A stretch of 64,000 nucleotides of DNA. It comes from an uncultured Lachnospiraceae bacterium. Its GTDB lineage: Bacteria > Bacillota > Clostridia > Lachnospirales > Lachnospiraceae. The DNA is taken from the NCBI GenBank assembly GCA_910585965.1, contig CAJUHH010000007.1, positions 62,001 through 126,000 of the forward strand, written 5' to 3'. The position numbers were made by a program, and so were the translations under genes. Below the pieces are notes generated by a model, which saw only the letters and a list, made by a program, of their open reading frames with translations, did no database searches and was not told the DNA's origin. Position 1 is the stretch's first letter. Each line of letters opens with the position of its first letter. Below are positions 26,538 through 34,871 of this stretch, piece after piece.

Positions 26538-27983
26538 TTATCCCCGTGCCTCTTCATGCTGAATCGTCTCCTTCGTATACTTCCGCTCCATATCATGCCG
26601 TATTTTCCTGTTTTCCACCGTATCAAAAACGATGGAAAAGTCATAATCTTCCGGGTACAGTTCGGCGGCCGCCACATGCAGCTTCACCCGCTTATGGTTG
26701 ATCCATATTTTTTTGCCCGGCAGCTGCACCCGCAGAATTCCTTTTTCATTCACCGGTTCACATACAATTCCTATTTTTCTGTCCGGGTAAACCATCACGC
26801 TGTCCCCGATCTTGTATTTTTGTCCCAGATCTTTCCTTTTCTTTCCTTCTTTCTGCTTCAAAATCCTTCCATGGCTCCGGCACGGGAGGCTCTTCCCCTC
26901 GTCTGCGGGCAAGTCTTCTTTGCGGAAACAATAACGCGCCGCCTCCTCTTCCCCATATGCCGCCTGGGCGGCCACCTTCAGCATTTCCACCGGCATCCCC
27001 AGCCTGTCGGCGATATAAAAGGCGCAGCTTTCCCCCGCTTCTCCTATAACCATTTGGTAAGTCGGCTTTAAAGTTTCCTTATCAAAAGCCATCTTCGCGT
27101 TCTGAATTCCCTGGGTCCTATCCGCATATTCCTTGACTTCCGGATAGTGGGTCGTCACGAGGAAGAGCGCCCCGCTTTTTCTGAGTTCTTCCAAGATTGC
27201 CACCGCAATTCCCATGCCCTCCGTCGGATCCGTGCCGGAACCCAGCTCATCCATAATTACAAAACTGTTTTCGTCTATTTCTGCCAGCACCTCCAGCACA
27301 TTCTTTATATGGGCCGAGAAGGTGGACAGATTCTCCGCCATATTCTGTCCGTCGCCGATATCGCACAGATAAGCGCTGCTCATGCATACATCCGCCTCCC
27401 TGCAGGCGACATGCAGCCCGCATTGCGCCATCATACAATTCAGCATCACGGTCTTGATCGCCACCGTTTTTCCTCCCGTATTCGGGCCTGTGATAACGAC
27501 TCCCCGCACATCCCCTCTCACTTCGAATTGCAGCGGAACACTGACTTTCCGGTCCATCAGCGGATGCCTGGCATCTTTTAAAACAATCTTTCGCGCCGTA
27601 TTGATCGAAGGCTCCGTCCCGTCCATGTCGATGCTCAGCTTCGCTTTGGAAAAAACAAAATCCAGTTTTTCCATCCAAGCAATGTTCTCTTTCATGACAT
27701 CCGCCGCAAACGCCACCATGGCTGTCAACGTATATAAAATGCGGTACACCTCGTTTTCCTCGTCGATCCGAAGCTGCTGCAGTTCTTCGTAATATTTGGC
27801 AGCCCCTGCCGGTTCCATAAACAATGTGTTCCCTGTGGAGGACTTATCCATAACGGTTCCCTGTATTTTCAGCTTATATTCCTTTTTGACAGGAACGCAT
27901 ATCCTGCCGTTGCGGAATGTACAATAGTGGTCCGCCATATATTCCTTATGGGAGCGCATGACCTGCCCGGCTTTCTGCTTCAT
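26538..27983 (-). CDS. MutS2-like ATPase lacking the N-terminal lever part and the Smr domain
   Basis: 481 residues. The MutS ABC-ATPase is complete: Walker A GPNTGGKT, the segment ENLSTFSAHI, Walker B region VIMDELGSGTDPTEG, and the TTHYPEVKEYA switch. The preceding TFRNGRICVPVK segment corresponds to MutS2 position about 170-180, so roughly the first 150 residues of the usual protein are missing; no Smr endonuclease domain is present. The reading frame is closed by the upstream gene's stop only 12 bp away, so it cannot be extended. It ends the FapA-like / HD-GYP / MutS2-like cluster. It may be a decayed or specialised recombination-suppressing ATPase; DNA clamp formation is doubtful. Confidence 0.75.
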   Translation of the reverse strand: MKQKAGQVMRSHKEYMADHYCTFRNGRICVPVKKEYKLKIQGTVMDKSSTGNTLFMEPAGAAKYYEELQQLRIDEENEVYRILYTLTAMVAFAADVMKENIAWMEKLDFVFSKAKLSIDMDGTEPSINTARKIVLKDARHPLMDRKVSVPLQFEVRGDVRGVVITGPNTGGKTVAIKTVMLNCMMAQCGLHVACREADVCMSSAYLCDIGDGQNMAENLSTFSAHIKNVLEVLAEIDENSFVIMDELGSGTDPTEGMGIAVAILEELRKSGALFLVTTHYPEVKEYADRTQGIQNAKMAFDKETLKPTYQMVIGEAGESCAFYIADRLGMPVEMLKVAAQAAYGEEEAARYCFRKEDLPADEGKSLPCRSHGRILKQKEGKKRKDLGQKYKIGDSVMVYPDRKIGIVCEPVNEKGILRVQLPGKKIWINHKRVKLHVAAAELYPEDYDFSIVFDTVENRKIRHDMERKYTKETIQHEEARG

Positions 27984-27995
27984 ATCCTCTTCACA

Positions 27996-29093
27996 TTATT
28001 CATCCTTGTATTTTTCCACGATGGCCTCAAATTCTTCCCTCACCTCGGTAAAGGCCTTTAATAATTTGGAGGAAAACGCGCCGCTCTGCCCGTTTATAAT
28101 CATCTGATAAGCTTTATCCGTCCCATAAGCCGCCTTATAAACCCTCTTTGAGGTAAGGGCATCGTATACATCCACCAGCGAAACGATCTGCGCCGCAATC
28201 GTAATTTCTTCCCCTTTCAACCCGTCCGGATAACCGTTTCCATCATATTTCTCATGATGGTGCCGCGCTATGTCATAAGCATATTCGCAGAGCAGTTCGT
28301 TGTCCAGATGGAGCTGCTTCTCGATAATCTCTGCCCCTTTCGTTGTATGGGATTTTATGACCTCGTACTCATCCACCGTCAATTTCCCGGCCTTTAATAT
28401 GATATTGTCCGGGATCACTATCTTTCCGATATCATGCAGCGAAGACGCCCACTCAATAATATCCAATTTTTCTTCCGTAAGCTCATACTCCGGGTAGAGT
28501 TCCATAACGCTTGTTCCAAGGCACCTGGTAAAAGCGCGGGTTCTTTTTATATGCTGCTCCGACTCCAGATTCCTGAACTCTACAATATTGCTCAGGGAAT
28601 CGACCAGCACTTCATTCATATGCCTTTGCTTTTCCGCCATCATCTTCAGCATGGCGTTCTGCTTCTTGAGCCTTTCCGTCTGGTTTTTGATCGTTACTTC
28701 CAGCTGCATTTTATATTGGAACACTTCCACCACATTGTCCACGAGCTGCCGGATGATCCCTGGGTGAAAAGGTTTTTTGATATAGCTCACGATGCCGCAT
28801 TCATATCCTTTTTTTTCATACTGCGCCGCTTTTTCGCTCGTAATCATAATAAACGGTATCCGATTTACGAACTTCTTCTCGCACAGCCACTGCAGCACTT
28901 GGAAATTATCCTTTGCCGGTATGAGGAGGTTCACTAAAACCACGGCAATTGAAGCCGCGTGCTTCCTCAATATGCTGATCCCTTCCTTTTCATTCGATAC
29001 CGCCTGTATTTTATATTTATCCTGGAATATGTCCGTCAGCTGCTGGCGACATGCTTCGTCATATTCAAGGATCAAAATCGTATCACGTACCAT
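27996..29093 (-). CDS. HD-GYP phosphodiesterase with degenerate receiver domain
   Basis: 365 residues. Residues 1-125 form a CheY-like receiver, a helical linker follows (about 130-160), and residues 165-362 form an HD-GYP domain with the HD pair in SSLHDIGKI and the motif HHHEKYDGNGYP. The family hydrolyses cyclic di-GMP to GMP. In the receiver the phospho-acceptor position reads VLVNLLIP, with Asn where Asp is expected, while the Lys in IKKPF is kept, so control by phosphorylation is unlikely. It is followed closely by the MutS2-like gene and preceded by the FapA-like gene, 25 bp away. Confidence 0.88.
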   Translation of the reverse strand: MVRDTILILEYDEACRQQLTDIFQDKYKIQAVSNEKEGISILRKHAASIAVVLVNLLIPAKDNFQVLQWLCEKKFVNRIPFIMITSEKAAQYEKKGYECGIVSYIKKPFHPGIIRQLVDNVVEVFQYKMQLEVTIKNQTERLKKQNAMLKMMAEKQRHMNEVLVDSLSNIVEFRNLESEQHIKRTRAFTRCLGTSVMELYPEYELTEEKLDIIEWASSLHDIGKIVIPDNIILKAGKLTVDEYEVIKSHTTKGAEIIEKQLHLDNELLCEYAYDIARHHHEKYDGNGYPDGLKGEEITIAAQIVSLVDVYDALTSKRVYKAAYGTDKAYQMIINGQSGAFSSKLLKAFTEVREEFEAIVEKYKDE

Positions 29094-29118
29094 TTCCTGC
29101 CCGACTCCCTTTTCTATT

Positions 29119-31194
29119 TTATAGTTTCACCATTACCACATTATTATTTCGAAGCTTAAAGACAACCCTGCTGACATTGGACGGCAGCCTGTACCTCACC
29201 GTATTAATCTCGATAAAGCTTCCTTCATATGCAAATCCCCTGACAATAACCGCTTTCATTTCCTGGTCGGTCATATTGGCTAGTTTGGACACATCCGCAT
29301 CCAGGTCGGCCAGTTCGTGGTCCTTCGCCACGATCGTCGCATTCAGTTTTTGAATCAGCTGTACCGCCGCTTCCTTGTTGGGCGGAAGCGCTTTCAGAAT
29401 CTTATGCCACCGGTCTTCCAGCATCGACAGCTCCTCCAGAATGCGTTCCCTTTTCTCCGCAAGCCTGGCCTGCATTTTATCATAAAGCTCATTTTTCCCG
29501 ATTTCCAGAAAAGTCTTTATATGCGACTTGTTTCCCAGATTATAAGTATCCACGCCCATGACCGCGCAGACTCTGCCGCCCAGAAGCATCCCCTTGCTGC
29601 CGGATACGATCACCTTTCCCATCGTATTAATATTGCTGTTCATAATATAATTTGCCTTCACATTGCCTTCCGCATTGATATTGGCCGCCTCGAAAAAGCT
29701 GCCGGAAACCTCTCCTTTTGCCTCGATAAAGCAGTCGTTCTTGGAACAGCTCCCTTTCTTTATCATCACATTGCCTCCTGCAATGAGCTTTCCGGCCTCC
29801 ACATTATACTCTACAATAATATCTCCCGTCGCCGCAATATAGCCCCCTGAATACACGCTGCCGATTACGTATACGGAACCGTCTACTTCTAATTTCCCTG
29901 TAACGGCCGTCACATCCTCTTTCACGATAATCATATTGCTGATGATAATTTTTCCGTTCACATATTCGAACTTTCCGTTCATTTTGGAATAATATGTCAC
30001 CCCGTCCGGCGCAATCAAAAATCCCTCTCCTTTTAAAGGCTTCTTTTCCATCCCTGCGTTGGCGTGAAGCACTTCCCCAAAAATGTTCTGTCCGTCCACG
30101 CCCTTTTCCGCCGGGTGGTAAAGGGCGATTTTCTCCCCCTCGTCCACCATCTCGAAAGCTTCTATATTGACATAATCCACGCCTCCGTCCGGGAGCGGGG
30201 CGGGAATGCGGGGAAGGTCGAGCCGGACAAAAAATTCAAACCAGCCGTTTTTGCCGTCTTCCGCAGGCGTTCCTTCAGCAATCAAAACTTTTTCATTCAT
30301 CCGCCTTTTCTGTATCATATCGGCGATAGCCTCATGTTTGATTCCGACCACGATTCCTCTCTTTTTCAATGCGCTGTACACATCATCCGCCGTCATCATC
30401 GTCCCCGTCGTCCATGGAATATACCCGAAAGCTTTATTCCCGTTGTCCTCTACAAAGATGCTGAATTCTTTCTTTGCCAGGGCTTTCAAGTCTATGCCCA
30501 GTTTCTCAGCCACTGCCGGATTCGGCGTTTTTTCTTTTAACAGCTTCTCCCGCTTCTCCTTCATATCCGTGCCTGAAAAAATCAGTTTGGCATAGGATGA
30601 CACGTCCAGTCCGGCTTCCAGCCCTAAACGGATTTCTTTCATCTGCCAGTGACTGAACAGAGAATTGGTATACGCCGATACCTTCAGCTTCTTCTCCAGC
30701 CCAAGACGGATTTCCTTCATCTGCATCCAGTTATATTGGGAATTGGCATATGCGGAAACATTCAGTCCTTCATAAAGGCCGATCCTGATCTCATAGATCT
30801 GCTGGACATACATGTCATCGGTCAGCCACGTATTGATCGGCAGCCCGTCTTCCAGGGCAAGCCGGATCTGTTCCAGCTCATCGTCCACAAACCCCCGATC
30901 CAGATAAGGAGTAAGGTCATTGGAAGAATAAATGGAGAGCCGGATCTGTTTCATTGTTTCATAACTGTAAGAAGGATCCGCATAAGAAGAAACATCAATC
31001 TTGTCCTTGATCCCCATCCTGATCTGTTCCATCTGGAGCCAGTTATACTCCGGGTTGGAATAAAGCGAAACATCCAGCCCCTCTTCTTTTCCCAGAAGGA
31101 TTTCCTGATGCTGCTCCGTCAAATATTCCGCATTCTCCATCATCACAAATTCAGGTTTTTTTTGTGAACTCCAATTCTCATACATACCAAACAC
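29119..31194 (-). CDS. FapA-like (DUF342) protein with N-terminal EIRLGL-type repeats
   Basis: 691 residues. Residues about 30-215 are six to seven degenerate repeats of about 30 residues built on QMKEIRLGLExGLDVSxYA. The rest is the DUF342/FapA fold: an N-terminal domain, then a right-handed beta-helix rich in short strands such as GSVYVIGSVYSGGYIAA, and a C-terminal coiled coil (about 570-640). DUF342 proteins have been linked to surface polysaccharide or polymer assembly and to signalling with HD-GYP proteins, but no activity is established. The N-terminal repeats are otherwise seen in Clostridial phage and mobile-element proteins. First gene of a three-gene operon. Confidence 0.8.
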   Translation of the reverse strand: MFGMYENWSSQKKPEFVMMENAEYLTEQHQEILLGKEEGLDVSLYSNPEYNWLQMEQIRMGIKDKIDVSSYADPSYSYETMKQIRLSIYSSNDLTPYLDRGFVDDELEQIRLALEDGLPINTWLTDDMYVQQIYEIRIGLYEGLNVSAYANSQYNWMQMKEIRLGLEKKLKVSAYTNSLFSHWQMKEIRLGLEAGLDVSSYAKLIFSGTDMKEKREKLLKEKTPNPAVAEKLGIDLKALAKKEFSIFVEDNGNKAFGYIPWTTGTMMTADDVYSALKKRGIVVGIKHEAIADMIQKRRMNEKVLIAEGTPAEDGKNGWFEFFVRLDLPRIPAPLPDGGVDYVNIEAFEMVDEGEKIALYHPAEKGVDGQNIFGEVLHANAGMEKKPLKGEGFLIAPDGVTYYSKMNGKFEYVNGKIIISNMIIVKEDVTAVTGKLEVDGSVYVIGSVYSGGYIAATGDIIVEYNVEAGKLIAGGNVMIKKGSCSKNDCFIEAKGEVSGSFFEAANINAEGNVKANYIMNSNINTMGKVIVSGSKGMLLGGRVCAVMGVDTYNLGNKSHIKTFLEIGKNELYDKMQARLAEKRERILEELSMLEDRWHKILKALPPNKEAAVQLIQKLNATIVAKDHELADLDADVSKLANMTDQEMKAVIVRGFAYEGSFIEINTVRYRLPSNVSRVVFKLRNNNVVMVKL

Positions 31195-31282
31195 TAGCCT
31201 TTCATATTTATACTATAGCCTATAAAATTATACTATAAATAAATGAAAAAATCCATGGAAAAAAACAAAGTTCCCCCATTTT

Positions 31283-33193
31283 TCAAATCAGATTGGCCGC
31301 CCCTGTCAGACCCGCATTCTTACTGTCTTTCACCGCCTTTATTTCCGGCACGCCCGTTCCATGCCGCCCAAAGCATTCTTTTTCTATGAAAGAATGGATT
31401 TCTTCCAGCAAATATTCATTTTGACTGAATAAATTTCCACTAAGCAAAACCAGGTCCGGGCGGAAAATATTCGTAATATTAGTAATCCCCGTACAAAGGC
31501 TTCTGATATACCGATATATAACTTCTTCCGCCGTCCTGTCTTTTCCCCTGGCCGCGCCGACAATCATATCCTCCGTCAGTTTTTCCCAATCCCCGGGACA
31601 AACTTCCCACAAAGCAGAGTCTTTATTCCGTGCCATCGCTTCCTTCGCATCTTTCAGCAAAGCCGGTATCGATGCATACGTTTCCAGGCATCCGCGTCGG
31701 CCGCATGTACACACAGGACCATCCATCTGGATCGACATATGCCCCAGTTCACTCCCGCCCGGCATCCTTCCTTCAAAGATTTCCCCGTCCAGGATAATGC
31801 TTCCTCCAATGCCGTTTCCGACAGTAAGAAGCACCGTATTGACGTACTTTCTTGCCGCTCCCTTTACCATTTCTCCCAAAGCAATGCAATTCGCATTATT
31901 ATTGATATATATAGGAAGCGGAACATATTTTTGAAGTTCTTTCACAAAAGGAACGTTTTCCCATCCTATGTTATTGGAATATATCACCCTGCCTTTCTTC
32001 CGGTCCACCGTTCCCGGAAGCCCGGCACCGATCCCGATACAATGATCCACCTTCAAATCATTCTTCTCCAGCATTTCCATGATGGCCGCCCCGATCTTCC
32101 TGACCGTAATCCGATAATCCTCCCCCGGTTCGACCGCCATTTCCCTTTTTTCAAAGCAGACATGATTCATATCAATCAGCCCGGCCTGAATCTGCCTGCT
32201 TGTCATATCCACCGCGATCCGTATCGGGTTTGCCTTTTCCCCGATCGTCGTTATCAGCGCTTCGCATTCCCCTTCCACCTGAAATTCCCCGGAACCCGCC
32301 GGCAGAAAAAGGCTGTCCCCTTTTTCAAAATCCACCGTCCCGCCGCCGCAGGCAATCGTCCCCTGTCCTTCCACGATCAGGAAATGGGCAAAAGAATCTT
32401 CCGACACGGTGCCTCCCGCCTTTTTCAGCATTCTTCCGTCCAGATTCAGTTTATCAACGGTAAAATAATCACATTTCGCCAGATGCGGGGACACCGGCTT
32501 ATTTCTCACCAAAGGAATGCGGTTTGTCACGGCCAGCGCCTTCTCAATGTGCAGATCCCTCTGTCTGCCCTCCCCGTCCACACGCCCGTAATCGTATACT
32601 CTGTAAGTGACATTGGAGTTCTGCTGGATTTCCGCAATGACAATATCCTTTCCGATCGCATGGATCGTTCCCGCTTCGATCAAAAGCACATCGCCCTTTT
32701 GTACCGAAACTTTATTTAAAACCTCCAAAAGCGTATTATCCTCAATACGTCTTTGGAACTCCTCCCTCTCAATCTCTTTTGCAAATCCGTAGTACAAAAA
32801 GGCCCCCTCCTTGCAGTCCACAATGTACCACATTTCCGTTTTCCCATACTGCCCTTCATTTTTCAGCGCATAACTATTGTCCGGATGCACCTGGATGGAC
32901 AGGTCGTCCTTCGCATCGATAAATTTGATCAGAATCGGAAACTCTTCAAATCTCCTGCAATTTTTCCCAAGCGCCTCTGTCCCGGCGGATTCCAAATATT
33001 CCGCAAGAGAAGCCCCGGCCCATGAACCGTTCGCGACCACCGACGGCCCGTCAGGATGACAGGATAATTCCCATGTCTCCGCCAGCTTTTCCCCTTCATA
33101 TTGTTTATGGAAATCACGAATCAATTTATTCCCGCCCCATAAGTATTCTTTACATGCAGGACGCAATTTTAAAATAGACATGGCATTTTTCAT
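31283..33193 (-). CDS. manA: Fusion of class I mannose-6-phosphate isomerase and a ROK-family domain
   Basis: 636 residues. Residues 1-315 are a type I phosphomannose isomerase (KEYLWGG start, zinc ligands in SIQVHPDN, KTEMWYIVD and GTIHAIG). Residues 318-636 are a ROK domain with IGIGAGLPGTVD, GGSELGHMSI and the zinc motif CTCGRRGCLE. The phosphate-binding motif of ROK kinases, normally DIGGTK, reads DMTSRQ, so the Gly-Gly-Thr is lost and kinase activity is questionable. ROK proteins can phosphorylate sugars or act as sugar sensors. The fusion would couple fructose/mannose-6-P interconversion with hexose binding or phosphorylation. Start is ATG at 33193 or the in-frame ATG at 33181. Confidence 0.9.
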   Translation of the reverse strand: MKNAMSILKLRPACKEYLWGGNKLIRDFHKQYEGEKLAETWELSCHPDGPSVVANGSWAGASLAEYLESAGTEALGKNCRRFEEFPILIKFIDAKDDLSIQVHPDNSYALKNEGQYGKTEMWYIVDCKEGAFLYYGFAKEIEREEFQRRIEDNTLLEVLNKVSVQKGDVLLIEAGTIHAIGKDIVIAEIQQNSNVTYRVYDYGRVDGEGRQRDLHIEKALAVTNRIPLVRNKPVSPHLAKCDYFTVDKLNLDGRMLKKAGGTVSEDSFAHFLIVEGQGTIACGGGTVDFEKGDSLFLPAGSGEFQVEGECEALITTIGEKANPIRIAVDMTSRQIQAGLIDMNHVCFEKREMAVEPGEDYRITVRKIGAAIMEMLEKNDLKVDHCIGIGAGLPGTVDRKKGRVIYSNNIGWENVPFVKELQKYVPLPIYINNNANCIALGEMVKGAARKYVNTVLLTVGNGIGGSIILDGEIFEGRMPGGSELGHMSIQMDGPVCTCGRRGCLETYASIPALLKDAKEAMARNKDSALWEVCPGDWEKLTEDMIVGAARGKDRTAEEVIYRYIRSLCTGITNITNIFRPDLVLLSGNLFSQNEYLLEEIHSFIEKECFGRHGTGVPEIKAVKDSKNAGLTGAANLI

Positions 33194-33224
33194 TCCTTCC
33201 TATGTATTTTCTATAGTCCTAAAA

Positions 33225-33253
33225 ATTATAAAACATAAGAAAATGAAAGACAA
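33225..33253 (-). promoter_or_regulatory. Promoter of the isomerase-ROK gene
   Basis: TTGTCT (33253-33248) and TATAAT (33230-33225) with a 17-bp spacer on the minus strand, 32 bp before the ATG. It lies outside the giant palindrome, so this transcript does not contain it. Confidence 0.75.
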
Positions 33254-33276
33254 TCAGAAAAATATATTCCTAGGAA

Positions 33277-33649
33277 GGGAAATCCATGTTTGTAAGGCTG
33301 CGTACCCTCCTTTTAGCCGGGCATCGTGCGCCGGAAGCGGCGGAGGGGAAGGGGGATGGCAGGGAAGGGGATTTTCTGCTGAAGCTTCCAATCAGATTTC
33401 ATTAATGAAATGGAAAAATGTGACCAAGCCGATCGGGTCGGAAAAAAAGGACATCCGTGTCCTTTTTTCCTAAAATTGCCATCCATGGCAATTTTCCCCT
33501 TGGATATCGACCATTTCATAAATGAAATTGCTGATTGTACGCAACAGCAGAAAATCCCCTTCCCTGCCATCCCCCTTCCCCTCCGCCGCTTCCGGCGCAC
33601 GATGCCCGGCTGAAAGGAGGACACGCAGCCTTACAAACATGGATTTCCC
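33277..33649. repeat. Giant palindrome with 105-bp arms and branched centre
   Basis: Bases 33277-33381 pair with 33545-33649 with three mismatches. The 163-base centre folds further: a 24-base segment near 33390-33413 (AATCAGATTTCATT and on) pairs with 33515-33539. Inside that, two perfect hairpins stand side by side, GGACA-TCCG-TGTCC within A/T-rich extensions at about 33433-33463, and AAAATTGCCAT with its complement at 33465-33488. The element sits in the 553-bp gap between the divergent manA-ROK and DUF3788-Crp genes and is outside both predicted promoters. No coding potential beyond frames created by the symmetry itself. It shares architecture, not sequence, with the palindrome at 17743. 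Confidence 0.95.
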
Positions 33650-33672
33650 CGATATCTATATGCGCTGGGGCA

Positions 33673-33687
33673 AAAGTGTGGTATAAT
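33673..33687 (+). promoter_or_regulatory. Extended -10 promoter of the DUF3788-Crp gene
   Basis: TGTGGTATAAT (-10 at 33682-33687) with a TG extension and no good -35. It begins 33 bp after the right arm of the giant palindrome. Confidence 0.5.
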
Positions 33688-33746
33688 CCAAAAAATAGAT
33701 TGGATTGGAGTATGGAATATCAAAATACTCCCCGGAGGTACGTTTT

Positions 33747-34841
33747 ATGATAGATTTGCTGGACCGCAGTTATGAGCCTGCATTGGAGGAAATAGGCGAA
33801 TATGTCGGGAACCCTGTTTTTCAGAAGTTTTGCCTGGAAATCCAGGAAAAATATAAAGGCAAGGAAAAAATTGAATTCAGTTCCTGTAGCTTGGAACCGG
33901 GATGGAATATTAAGTTTAAAAAGTCGGGAAAGAGCCTTTGCACGATATATCCCAGGGAATCTTTCTTTACGGTGCTGGTCGTTATTGGGAAAAAAGAAAA
34001 GGAAACCGTAGAATCCATGCTTCCCAGCCTTGCTGCGGAGTTGCAGAATATTTATCATCAGACCAAAGAAGGGAACGGGCAAAGGTGGCTGATGATCGAT
34101 CTGGAAGACCTGGATTCTATTTACCAAGATACGCTCCGCCTGATTGGAACGCGGACAGAACCGAGAAAAGAAAAAGAAAACGGAGTGCTTGCCGATTATC
34201 TGCCTATATGGGGGCAGCTGACGCGCGCCCAGCAGGATAGGCTTTCGGAGAGCATGGTCCGACGTTCTATAAAAAAAGGAACCGTCATCCACAATGGGAG
34301 CATGGACTGCGCCGGACTGTTATTAGTCATATCCGGGCAGCTCCGGGCTTATATTCTTTCGGACGAGGGGCGCGAGATTACTATTTACCGCCTGTTCGAG
34401 AGGGATCTTTGCCTGTTTTCCGCCTCTTGCATGATACGTTCCATTCAGTTTGAAGTGATTATTCAGGCGGAGAAGGACAGCAATCTCTGGATCATTCCCA
34501 CGGAAGTGTACCACCAGATTATGGAAGAATCGGCCGCTGTGGCGAATTATACTAATGAAGTCATGGCATCCCGGTTTTCTGAAGTCATGTGGCTGATCGA
34601 GCAGATCCTCTGGAAAAGCCTGGATAAGCGAATCTCTTCCTTTTTGTTGGAAGAGTCCGCCATTGAAAACACAGATCGGTTAAAAATCACCCACGAAACG
34701 ATCGCTGGCCATCTCGGCACCCACCGGGAAGTCGTGACCCGTATGCTCCATTATTTCCAAAACGAAGGCATGGTGGCATTGAGCCGGGGCATGATAGAGA
34801 TCACAGACCGAAAGAAGCTGGAAACGTTCTGCAAAGAATAG
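33747..34841 (+). CDS. DUF3788 domain fused to a Crp/Fnr-type regulator
   Basis: 364 residues from the ATG at 33747 (GGAGG 8 bases upstream). Residues 1-135 match DUF3788 (LLDRSYEPALEEIGEYV, KSLCTIYPRE, GNGQRWLMIDLED). Residues about 150-275 form a cyclic-nucleotide-binding-like beta-barrel (VISGQLRAYILSDEGREITIYRLFE), and 285-364 a Crp-type winged helix (ITHETIAGHLGTHREVVTRML). The two cysteines in DLCLFSASC are spaced unlike an Fnr iron-sulphur site. DUF3788 has no known function, and fused to a regulator it may sense a ligand. The gene faces the CoA-disulfide reductase/rhodanese genes, which are plausible targets. Confidence 0.85.
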   Translation: MIDLLDRSYEPALEEIGEYVGNPVFQKFCLEIQEKYKGKEKIEFSSCSLEPGWNIKFKKSGKSLCTIYPRESFFTVLVVIGKKEKETVESMLPSLAAELQNIYHQTKEGNGQRWLMIDLEDLDSIYQDTLRLIGTRTEPRKEKENGVLADYLPIWGQLTRAQQDRLSESMVRRSIKKGTVIHNGSMDCAGLLLVISGQLRAYILSDEGREITIYRLFERDLCLFSASCMIRSIQFEVIIQAEKDSNLWIIPTEVYHQIMEESAAVANYTNEVMASRFSEVMWLIEQILWKSLDKRISSFLLEESAIENTDRLKITHETIAGHLGTHREVVTRMLHYFQNEGMVALSRGMIEITDRKKLETFCKE

Positions 34842-34856
34842 CTGCCTTTGCAGAAC
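34825..34856. terminator. Hairpin between convergent Crp and reductase genes
   Basis: Perfect 12-bp stem CGTTCTGCAAAG and its complement around a 9-base loop. It spans the stop of the regulator gene and ends 15 bp before the reductase stop. No long T-tract, so its efficiency is uncertain. Confidence 0.6.
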
Positions 34857-34871
34857 GCCGTAACTTTGTAT

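Noticed and set aside
33313..33624. Short frames on both strands across the giant palindrome, sharing the same C-terminal sequence
   Set aside because: They arise from the inverted-repeat symmetry; no family match and no ribosome site.
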